From CAZLYF01 sp964586835 (lineage in GTDB: Bacteria; Bacillota; Clostridia; Christensenellales; Aristaeellaceae): a stretch of 57,253 nucleotides of DNA. The translations under genes were made by a program, and so were the position numbers. This document shows, piece by piece, positions 21,739 to 28,750 of the stretch (its first letter is position 1; each line of letters opens with the position of its first letter). The DNA is taken from assembly GCA_964586835.1 (NCBI GenBank), contig CAZPIC010000013.1, forward strand, positions 1 through 57,253, read 5' to 3'. The notes under the pieces were generated by a model. It worked only from the letters and a program-made list of their open reading frames with translations. It was not told the DNA's origin and made no database searches.

Positions 21739-23016
21739 ATGTCTCGCCGCAACGCCCTGATCGCCCAGTCCGGTGGGCCGTCACCGGCCATCAATGCTTC
21801 GCTTCAGGGGGCGCTGGAAGCCTGTCTTGAGTCTGGGGAGTTCGCTCATGTCTACGCCGCGCGTCGCGGCATCGAAGGCGTTTTGCTGGAAGAGCTCTTT
21901 GACCTGGGATGTCAACCGGCGGCAGAAATCCAAAGACTCCGGATGACGCCGTCTGCAGCGGCGGGATCCTGCAGGTATAAGCTGGGAGAGGACTGCGAAC
22001 GGGATTATCAGCGCATCCTCGCGGTCTTCAGGGCGCACGAGATCGGTGCCTTCTTCTATATTGGCGGGAACGATTCCATGGATACCGCCGACAAGATCGA
22101 CAGGCTGGCGCGAGATGTCGGGCTTGATCTTAAGGTCATGGGCATCCCCAAGACCATTGACAACGACCTGGGAGATGAGTCGGGGTCGATCATTGACCAT
22201 ACGCCGGGATACGGCAGCTGCGCCAGGTACTGGGCCAATCTGATCCAGAGCGTCAACGAGGAAAACCGAGCCATGTGCACGTCTGAATGCGTGTGCGTGC
22301 TGCAGGCGATGGGCAGAAATACCGGCTTTATCACAGCTGCGGCAAGGTTGGGCGACCCCCATCGCGACATGCCGCTTCAGCTCTATCTGCCTGAAGCGGG
22401 CATGACGCCGGAGAGGCTCTGCGACAGTGTCAACGAGGGCTTAAAACGCCATGGGCGCGTGATCGCCGTGGTGGCCGAGAGCTTCATGACGGACACGGAA
22501 AGCCAGCGCGTGGACGGGTTCGGGCACGTGGAATACGGCGCGAGCCGGACAACGGCTGCCCAGATGGTCGTCAACCTGCTGAATTCACGCAAGCTCAGCG
22601 CGCGGGGACAGGCAACGGGCCAGGTACCGGGCGTGCTGCAGCGCTGTGCAGCTATTGAAGCCTCCGATACAGACCGTGAGGAAGCGTATCTCCTGGGGGC
22701 CAAGGCGGTGACATACGCCCTCTCGGGCCTGAGCGGACGGATGAGCACCCTTTTGCGGGTCAGCGATGAGCCCTACCGCGTCCGATATGACCATGTTCCC
22801 CTCCGCCAGGTCGCCAATGCCGTCCGGCATGTGCCGCGGGACTGGATCAGCCCTTCAGGCACGGACGTGACAGACGCCTTTCTCCGCTACGCCAGGCCAC
22901 TGATCGGCACCCCTGTGGCGCATCACGAGACAGAGGGCGTGCATTTTAGGTTTGCCCGGCTGGACGACACCCGTCTACCTAAAAGGCTTCCTGCCTATAC
23001 GCCCTGCCATTTTTGA
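21739..23016 (+). CDS. 6-phosphofructokinase, pyrophosphate-type
   Basis: 425-residue phosphofructokinase. The PPi-dependent signature is seen as GIPKTIDNDLGDE, with Lys in place of the Gly of ATP enzymes; the phosphate loop is IGGNDSMDTADKI. Further family motifs are PGYGSCARYWANL, CVLQAMGRNTGFITAAARL and VVAESFMTDTESQ. It would convert fructose-6-phosphate and PPi to fructose-1,6-bisphosphate reversibly. Its occurrence downstream of a transporter and an amidohydrolase, 4 bp from the latter, is an unexpected association. The start at 21739 follows GGCAGGAG; the frame runs a little further upstream inside the creatininase gene. Confidence 0.88.
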   Translation: MSRRNALIAQSGGPSPAINASLQGALEACLESGEFAHVYAARRGIEGVLLEELFDLGCQPAAEIQRLRMTPSAAAGSCRYKLGEDCERDYQRILAVFRAHEIGAFFYIGGNDSMDTADKIDRLARDVGLDLKVMGIPKTIDNDLGDESGSIIDHTPGYGSCARYWANLIQSVNEENRAMCTSECVCVLQAMGRNTGFITAAARLGDPHRDMPLQLYLPEAGMTPERLCDSVNEGLKRHGRVIAVVAESFMTDTESQRVDGFGHVEYGASRTTAAQMVVNLLNSRKLSARGQATGQVPGVLQRCAAIEASDTDREEAYLLGAKAVTYALSGLSGRMSTLLRVSDEPYRVRYDHVPLRQVANAVRHVPRDWISPSGTDVTDAFLRYARPLIGTPVAHHETEGVHFRFARLDDTRLPKRLPAYTPCHF

Positions 23017-23068
23017 GCACAGACCGACCCTTGTTTGTAATCAAATTGTAATAAATTAGAAATAAGTC

Positions 23069-23097
23069 TTTACATTTACGTAATAATGTGCTACGAT
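23069..23097 (+). promoter_or_regulatory. Promoter of the peptidoglycan-binding protein gene
   Basis: TTTACA (23069-23074), 17 bases, TACGAT (23092-23097) in an AT-rich stretch. The predicted start near 23104 excludes the in-frame ATG at 23086 and supports initiation at 23131. Confidence 0.6.
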
Positions 23098-23130
23098 GCC
23101 GTTCAGCAAGAAGAAACGGCGGTGAGTGGC

Positions 23131-25230
23131 ATGCAAAAACACACAGGCTTGCGCACGGTGATGCTGGCGCTGGCGCTTGGGGTGCTGATCCTGTCCGGGG
23201 CCCGGGCTTCCACCCGCACGCTGCGCCCGGGAGACAGAGGCCCGGAAGTGCGGGCCATGCAGGAGGCGCTGAACTTCCTGGGTTACACACTGGCTGCAGA
23301 CGGCAGCTTCGGTCCTTTGACCCAAAACGCCGTCCTTAACTTCCAGAAAAAACAGGGGCTGGTTAGAGACGGGCTCCCGGGGCTAAAGACGCTTACGGAG
23401 CTTTACCGCTTAGCACCACAATTCAGTCCCGATGCAAAGCCCGCGGCTTCAGCCTCCCAGGCTTCGCAGAGCCCCATCCGCACGCTGCGTCCGGGGGATA
23501 GAGGTCCGGAAGTGCGGGCCATGCAGGAGGCGCTGAGCGCTCTGGGTTATCCGCTGGTCGCGGACGGCAGCTACGGTTCCCTGACCCAAAACGCCGTCCT
23601 GAGCTTCCAGAAAAAACAGGGCCTTACGGCAGATGGCCTGGCAGGCGCAAAGACCCTAAGCGAGCTCTCCCGCCTTACACAAAAGCCTGTTTCCGTACCA
23701 GAGACAGCAGGGACCACACAGGCGGAAACGACGCAGGCAGAGGAGGAGAAATACAGTATCGCCAGCACAGGCCCGGGGGTCAGGCAGCTGCAGCTGGCCC
23801 TTTTGTCCCAGGGATACGCGTGCGGGTCGGCGGACGGGATCTTTGGAAACAGGACGCGCGACGCGGTAATCGCCTTTCAGAAAAAAAACGGGCTGAAGGC
23901 GGACGGAATCGCCGGGAAGGCAACGCTCGAATGCCTCTATTCGTCAGCGGCGCTGCCCGACGCGTCCGGGCCTGAGGCTGCTGTGGAAGAAACCGCAGAG
24001 ACGGGAAACTCCGCCACGGTTGCAACGTCTAACGGAGGAAGGCTGAACTTCCGCAAAACCGCCGCGGTCATAAGCAGCAACATCATCGACTTCATCCCTT
24101 CGGGAACCAAGGTGACCGTCCTTTCTGTGGAAGGTGAATGGTGCCGCATCCGCCATGCGGGGAAAGAGGGCTATGTCATGACCTCTTTTTTGCGGCTTCC
24201 CCAGGCACTGGAGACCGCGATCCCAACCCCCTCTCCGGAGCCGACGCAGACACCGGCTCCAACGGACGAAGCGGCGGTGGAAGCCGGCTTCCCCCGCACC
24301 CTCAGGCAGGGGGACAAGGGGGAGGATGTGACCAGGTTACAGCAAAAACTCATAGACCTTCAGTACTCCCTGAAACTAAACAGCAGTTACGACGCGCAGA
24401 CAGTGGCTGCTGTCAAGGCGTTCCAGACCCTCAACGGACTGGTGGCGGACGGTATCTTTGGCGCGCTCTCCGCGCGGATGCTTCTGTCAGGAAACGCCAG
24501 GGCCTCGGGAAGCACTCCGCTGAGCCATGGGACGCTGCGTATCGACGACAGCAACTCAGCCATCACGACGATGCAGGAAGAGCTGAAGCGCCTGGGGTAC
24601 AAGGTGACAGTCAATGGCAACTTTGACGTGAAAACCCATGAGGCAGTGGTGGCTTTCCAGATGCGCAATGGGCTTTCCGTCAGCGGGGTCGCCGACGCCA
24701 TGACCCAGACCGTCCTGTTTGGAGGCGGGGCCAAGGGCTATGACAGCCCTGCCTACAGTCCGGGCGCGGATGAAGGAAAAGGCAGCTGCCCCTCCGTAGG
24801 GCAGGTGAAGCTTCTGCACTGGTACAACGAGGTCAAACCCTCGCTGAGCAGCGGCCAGACCTGCCTTGTCTGCGAACCCTTAAGCGGCATCAGCTTTACA
24901 ATTCGCCTGTATTCTCTGGGACGCCATGCGGACAGCGAGCCCCTGAGCCTTCGGGATACCTTGCTGATGAACCGGGCTTTCGGGCCGCCTTCCTGGGACA
25001 TCCGGACCGTATATGTCAAGCTGCCCAGCGGCGTGTGGACCCTTGCGGCCATGCACAACCGGCCGCATCTGAGGGGCAGCATTGCGGACAATGGGTTTGG
25101 AGGGCACCTGTGCGTGCACTTCCTGCGGGATCTGGAGGAGTGTCAGAAAAGCGACCCCAACTACGGCATGTCCAACCAGAAAGCGATCCGCAGCAAGTGG
25201 AAGAGCATGACAGGTGAAACGGTAAACTGA
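23131..25230 (+). CDS. Secreted protein with five peptidoglycan-binding repeats, an SH3b domain and an uncharacterised C-terminal domain
   Basis: 699-residue exported wall protein. A signal peptide (LRTVMLALALGVLILSGARA) is followed by two nearly identical PG_binding_1 repeats, each starting RTLRPGDRGPEVRAMQEAL; their DNA is also closely similar (about 23215-23350 and 23475-23610), a recent duplication. A third repeat, an SH3b-like domain (LNFRKTAAVISSNI to GKEGYVMTSFLRL), and a fourth and fifth repeat follow. The last 160 residues form a compact domain with SGISFTIRLYSLGRHADSEP and NGFGGHLCVHFLRDLEEC, conserved in my memory in clostridial wall proteins of unknown function; the His/Cys cluster hints at an active or metal site. 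Confidence 0.85.
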   Translation: MQKHTGLRTVMLALALGVLILSGARASTRTLRPGDRGPEVRAMQEALNFLGYTLAADGSFGPLTQNAVLNFQKKQGLVRDGLPGLKTLTELYRLAPQFSPDAKPAASASQASQSPIRTLRPGDRGPEVRAMQEALSALGYPLVADGSYGSLTQNAVLSFQKKQGLTADGLAGAKTLSELSRLTQKPVSVPETAGTTQAETTQAEEEKYSIASTGPGVRQLQLALLSQGYACGSADGIFGNRTRDAVIAFQKKNGLKADGIAGKATLECLYSSAALPDASGPEAAVEETAETGNSATVATSNGGRLNFRKTAAVISSNIIDFIPSGTKVTVLSVEGEWCRIRHAGKEGYVMTSFLRLPQALETAIPTPSPEPTQTPAPTDEAAVEAGFPRTLRQGDKGEDVTRLQQKLIDLQYSLKLNSSYDAQTVAAVKAFQTLNGLVADGIFGALSARMLLSGNARASGSTPLSHGTLRIDDSNSAITTMQEELKRLGYKVTVNGNFDVKTHEAVVAFQMRNGLSVSGVADAMTQTVLFGGGAKGYDSPAYSPGADEGKGSCPSVGQVKLLHWYNEVKPSLSSGQTCLVCEPLSGISFTIRLYSLGRHADSEPLSLRDTLLMNRAFGPPSWDIRTVYVKLPSGVWTLAAMHNRPHLRGSIADNGFGGHLCVHFLRDLEECQKSDPNYGMSNQKAIRSKWKSMTGETVN

Positions 25231-25251
25231 GGGGCGGACCGGCTTTTCGGA

Positions 25252-26028
25252 TCAGGGCGGATCCAGATCAATCATCACCACCTCGGGCGGATTGTTCAAT
25301 CGCGGGATCAGGAGGCGCCCTCCCGCCAGGAAGGCGGTGTTGGCGATTCCCCTGCTGACAACCATTCTTTGGTGGTAGAGGCCCCCGCTGTACTTTGGGA
25401 AAAACCCCTGGTCGGGCGCGAAGAATCCGCGGTTGAACAGACGCCACTGCCCCCCGTGGGCGTGCCCGGAAAGCACCAGGTCGATCCCCTCAGGGATTTG
25501 AGGGTAGTATTCCGGATGATGGCATAAAAGGATCTTGTAGCCTTCCTGCCCTGCAAAGCCCTGCAGCCAGCCGGTGTCCGGCTGTTTATCCGGGTGGAGC
25601 CGCCCCGAGCTCAACCCTCCGACCCACACCCCGGGCAGGAAGGGCTGGCCGGCGTCATGCAACAGGATTGCTCCGGTACGGGATACGAGAGCGGACAGGT
25701 ACGACGCGTCAAAGGCACGGTTTTGTTCGGGAAGGCCGGCATAGCGGCTGCTCTTCCCAAGCTCGTGGTTCCCCAGGGAATAATATGTCGGCGCGATCTG
25801 CACCGCGGCATGCAAAAACCCCAGCCCGTAGAGCACGGGCGGGGTTTTTTCCTTCCGATCAGACACGGGGTTGCGCGACGGATGGATGGAGGTGACCAGG
25901 CGCCAATGGATCAGGTCGCCCGCGACGGCGATGAGATCAGGCTTCTGGTCGAGCAGGATATCCGTGACAGACTGATAGGGTCCATTGTGCAGGTCCGCCA
26001 CGAGGGCGATCCTGATCCGCCCGGGCAA
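25252..26028 (-). CDS. Membrane-type metallophosphoesterase (YkuE/YaeI-like)
   Basis: Calcineurin-like phosphoesterase, at least 258 residues. Dimetal ligands are visible as VADLHNG, AVAGDLIH, SLGNHE, CHHPEYYPQI and LSGHAHGGQWR. The family includes enzymes acting on lipid phosphates such as UDP-diacylglucosamine or phosphatidylinositol. The TTG at 26028 is the only ordinary start, but homology continues upstream (PLVTHYRLRTPLPG in frame up to about 26070), so the true start is probably further out. A CTG at 26091 with AGGGGG 6 nt upstream is a candidate. It converges with the peptidoglycan-binding gene, leaving 21 bp. Confidence 0.82.
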   Translation of the reverse strand: MPGRIRIALVADLHNGPYQSVTDILLDQKPDLIAVAGDLIHWRLVTSIHPSRNPVSDRKEKTPPVLYGLGFLHAAVQIAPTYYSLGNHELGKSSRYAGLPEQNRAFDASYLSALVSRTGAILLHDAGQPFLPGVWVGGLSSGRLHPDKQPDTGWLQGFAGQEGYKILLCHHPEYYPQIPEGIDLVLSGHAHGGQWRLFNRGFFAPDQGFFPKYSGGLYHQRMVVSRGIANTAFLAGGRLLIPRLNNPPEVVMIDLDPP

Positions 26029-26262
26029 GGGGGTGCGGAGCCTGTAGTGGGTGACAAGCGGTGAAGCAGCGTTCAGCGAGATATCGATCAGCCCTTTCCC
26101 CCTGCAGTAGGTGACCTGTCAGGCATCGCAGGATAAAGCGCCGGAGATCCCGGCGCCTTTCCAGCAGCGCCCCGCCATGTTAGCAGTTCTCCCGGTCGCC
26201 CACAAGACAGCAGGCTGGGAAAAACCTTTCTCCTGACTACAGGCGAAAGATTTATTCCCCTC

Positions 26263-26292
26263 TTGACAGGCGGCAGAGGGGGCGGGTAGGAT
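26263..26292 (+). promoter_or_regulatory. dinB promoter
   Basis: Perfect TTGACA (26263-26268), 18 bases, TAGGAT (26287-26292). The start site would fall at about 26299, inside the LexA palindrome that follows. Confidence 0.7.
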
Positions 26293-26296
26293 AAAA

Positions 26297-26312
26297 GGGA
26301 ACAAACGTTCCC
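26297..26312 (+). promoter_or_regulatory. LexA (SOS) operator in front of dinB
   Basis: GGGAAC-AAAC-GTTCCC is a near-perfect palindrome matching the Gram-positive LexA box GAAC-N4-GTTC exactly (GAAC 26299-26302, GTTC 26307-26310). It begins 5 bp after the -10 box, where bound LexA would block the start site. The flanks also fit the extended Bacillus consensus apart from its first base. Confidence 0.85.
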
Positions 26313-26358
26313 ATAACTGGGGACGCTGATCCTTCGCTCTGGGAAGAGGTGTGTTGTG

Positions 26359-27606
26359 ATGGAGCGCGTGATCCTGCACTCGGACGCCAATTCCTTTTAT
26401 GCCTCAGTGGAATGCCTGTACAACCCTTCCATCCGCGACAGGCCGGTAGCAGTATGCGGAGATCCGAAGGAACGCCACGGTATCGTCCTGACCGCCAATC
26501 CGGTCGCCAGGCAATGGGGGTTGAAGACCGGGATGGCGGTCTGGCAGGCCAGGCAAGCCTGCCCGGGGCTGGTGACCGTCAGGCCAAATTATCTCCTTTA
26601 CCTCCATTTCGCAAGGCTGATGCGCGGGATATACCAGGAATACTCTGACCGCGTGGAACCCTTCGGGCTGGACGAGGCCTGGATGGATCTATCCGGGCCG
26701 GATATAGGACCGGCGGAGGGGAAGCGGACGGCCGACGAGATCCGCAGACGTATCCGGGAAGAACTGGGCATCACGGTGTCTCTGGGGGTTTCCTTCAACA
26801 AGGTGTTGGCCAAACTGGGTAGCGACCTGAAGAAACCGGACGCCACCACAGTCCTGTCCCGGGATAATTTCAAGGAAGAGGCCTGGGGCCTGCCGGTGTC
26901 AAAGCTTCTGTATGTCGGGCCGCGAACGGCCCAGAAGCTTGCGAAGTGGAATATCCGAAGCATCGGCGACCTGGCCGCCTGCGATCCCGGGCTGTTAGAG
27001 CACAGCCTTGGAAAGAACGGCCTGATGCTGCAGTCCTTTGCGCGGGGCTTTGATGCGTCGCCCGTGAGGCAGACGGCTGAGAGCGCGGAGATCCAAAGCA
27101 TCGGCAATTCGACGACGCCTCCGCGGGATATCGCCGATAGGGAGGATGCCCGCTGCGTGTTTTATCTGCTGAGCGACTGTGTGGCTGCGCGTCTGCGGGA
27201 GCACGGTTTTAAAGCCGGGAATGTCTCCATCAGTACCCGGAACACCGAGCTCCTGTCCGCTTCCTGCCAGCGCTCGCTTAGGGACCCGTCCAATCTGACG
27301 GGCGAAATCGCCGGCATGGCTATGGCCCTCTTTGAAGAGCGCTTTGGTGCCGGTTTTCCCTATCGCAGCGTGGGCCTCAGCTGTGGCATGCTCCATCCGG
27401 AAAAGGAGGCGGTTCAGCTGGACCTGCTGGGTGTGCAGCGCAGGCGAGAGCGGGCTGAACGGGCCGAACGGGCCGTGGATGAGCTGCGCAGGCGCTACGG
27501 GCACCGGGTGATCCTGCGAGGGGTGATGCTGTCCGACAGAGGGTTCACAGCCATCAACCCGAAGGAGGATTCTATTTCCCATCCCGTACCGTTTTTCGCC
27601 GGATAA
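26359..27606 (+). CDS. dinB: Y-family DNA polymerase IV
   Basis: Error-prone translesion polymerase, 415 residues. Catalytic acidic residues appear at D9 (HSDANSFYASVE) and D105/E106 (GLDEAWMDLSG). Other family marks are IVLTANPVARQWGLKTGMA, SLGVSFNKVLAKLGSDLKKP and the HhH region VGPRTAQKLAKWNI. Near the C-terminus VQLDLLG resembles a beta-clamp-binding motif. ATG 26359 or GTG 26356 can serve, with GAAGAGGTG upstream. Control by LexA is indicated by the operator on the promoter. A small conserved gene follows 15 bp downstream. Confidence 0.92.
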   Translation: MERVILHSDANSFYASVECLYNPSIRDRPVAVCGDPKERHGIVLTANPVARQWGLKTGMAVWQARQACPGLVTVRPNYLLYLHFARLMRGIYQEYSDRVEPFGLDEAWMDLSGPDIGPAEGKRTADEIRRRIREELGITVSLGVSFNKVLAKLGSDLKKPDATTVLSRDNFKEEAWGLPVSKLLYVGPRTAQKLAKWNIRSIGDLAACDPGLLEHSLGKNGLMLQSFARGFDASPVRQTAESAEIQSIGNSTTPPRDIADREDARCVFYLLSDCVAARLREHGFKAGNVSISTRNTELLSASCQRSLRDPSNLTGEIAGMAMALFEERFGAGFPYRSVGLSCGMLHPEKEAVQLDLLGVQRRRERAERAERAVDELRRRYGHRVILRGVMLSDRGFTAINPKEDSISHPVPFFAG

Positions 27607-27620
27607 GGGGAGAGGGTGGT

Positions 27621-27887
27621 ATGGAACGGAAGCAGGGGACTCCCCGAAAAATTTTTGTAAAGGTGCGGGCCGACCATGAAATCGGTGGAAAAATACGCCC
27701 GCTGTGCTTCAGGCAGGAGGATCGGGAGACCGTGCGCATCGACCGCGTAGTGGAGGTGCGCCGCGCGCCTTCGCTCAAGGCCGGAGGGCAGGGGATGCGC
27801 TATACCTGCCGGGCCGGGGGCAGGGAAGTCTATCTCTTCCACGACCGTGACGACTGGTTCATCGAAGAAAAGGGCGGAGGGGCCTGA
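27621..27887 (+). CDS. Small conserved protein encoded after dinB
   Basis: 88-residue protein with the core RIDRVVEVRRAPSLKAGGQG, then MRYTCRAGGREVYLFHD and a terminal DWFIEEK. I recall similar small proteins directly downstream of dinB in other Clostridia, but know no assigned function. AGGGGAGAGGGTGGT precedes the ATG and the gap to dinB is 14 bp, so it should be SOS-co-induced. It looks like a compact beta-rich domain with no signal peptide or membrane segment. Confidence 0.75.
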   Translation: MERKQGTPRKIFVKVRADHEIGGKIRPLCFRQEDRETVRIDRVVEVRRAPSLKAGGQGMRYTCRAGGREVYLFHDRDDWFIEEKGGGA

Positions 27888-27905
27888 ACCCTTCCGGCGT
27901 CCGCC

Positions 27906-27935
27906 TTTACAAAGCTGCTGAAGCGGGGGCATAAT
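27906..27935 (+). promoter_or_regulatory. Promoter of the RidA gene
   Basis: TTTACA (27906-27911), 18 bases, CATAAT (27930-27935). The start near 27942 would give an 80-nt leader to the ATG at 28025. Confidence 0.5.
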
Positions 27936-28024
27936 GCAGGGGAGGGCAGGGCCCAGATACTTTGATGCTTACGGGCTTTATAAGCCTGTAATGATGGATC
28001 ATGACCACAGGGAGGAAGCAGCAA

Positions 28025-28393
28025 ATGAGATTTCTGAAGACAGATGGGGCGCCGGCAGCGGTGGGCCCCTATTCGCAGGGACTGGAGGCTGGCGGGACGG
28101 TCTATGTGTCCGGTCAGCTCCCCTCGAGGGAAGGGGCGTTGCTGACGGATGTCGCGGAGGCGACTGCAGCGGCGCTGGATAATGTGCTGGCTGTCGTGCG
28201 CGCCGCTGGCGGGGACAGGGAAAGCATTGTCAAATGCGTGGTGTTTCTGACAGATATGGGCGCTTTTGACGCCATGAACAGGGCATATTCGGCGTTTTTC
28301 CGGGACCATAGGCCTGCGCGTTCCTGCATCGAGGTGCGAAGGCTTCCCAAAAATGCGGTTCTCGAGATCGAAGCTGTGGCGGTTCCCGGCTAA
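28025..28393 (+). CDS. RidA/YjgF family reactive-intermediate deaminase
   Basis: 122-residue member of the RidA family, which hydrolyses reactive enamine/imine intermediates released by PLP-dependent serine/threonine dehydratases. Motifs are AAVGPYSQGLEAGGTVYVSGQ, FLTDMGAFDAMNRAYSAFF and the C-terminal RSCIEVRRLPKNAVLEIEAV, which includes the arginine that binds the substrate carboxylate and the final glutamate. GGGAGGAAG precedes the ATG at 28025. The length is normal. It stands alone behind its own promoter. Confidence 0.9.
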   Translation: MRFLKTDGAPAAVGPYSQGLEAGGTVYVSGQLPSREGALLTDVAEATAAALDNVLAVVRAAGGDRESIVKCVVFLTDMGAFDAMNRAYSAFFRDHRPARSCIEVRRLPKNAVLEIEAVAVPG

Positions 28394-28480
28394 GCCTCCC
28401 TGCTCCGTGTAGCTGGGCAGGCGGCACAGACAAAGGGGAAGGGCTTTTCGGTGGGAACTGTACCCTGTAAGGGTATGAAA

Positions 28481-28516
28481 CGCGGGACGGGGGCGCAGGA
28501 GCCTCCGCGTCCCGCG
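28481..28516 (+). terminator. GC-rich hairpin downstream of RidA gene
   Basis: CGCGGGACG pairs with CGTCCCGCG around an 18-nt loop. No T-run follows. Just upstream a smaller stem TACCC-TGTAA-GGGTA is present. The rest of the 28394-28750 gap holds the promoter of the repeat-protein gene and no ORF. Confidence 0.4.
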
Positions 28517-28630
28517 TCCTGCAAAGCGAAATATTCATCAAAATGAAATACAAGCTAATATGATGCTAAAAACTACGTAATATGTACCGATGAAGCAAGG
28601 TGCGTTTGTCTGGCATAAGGCCTGAATAAA

Positions 28631-28659
28631 TTGACAGGACATAGTAGCAAAGGTATACT
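28631..28659 (+). promoter_or_regulatory. Promoter of the Cys-rich repeat protein gene
   Basis: TTGACA (28631-28636), exactly 17 bases, TATACT (28654-28659). The start site near 28666 leaves an 85-nt leader to the ATG at 28751. Confidence 0.7.
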
Positions 28660-28750
28660 CAGTGCAAGTACAGGGTTTTGCTGGAATATCGACGGACTCT
28701 CTGGGGCCTTGTTCACCTGAAGGCAGAGAGCTAAGGGAAGGAAAGAGGAT

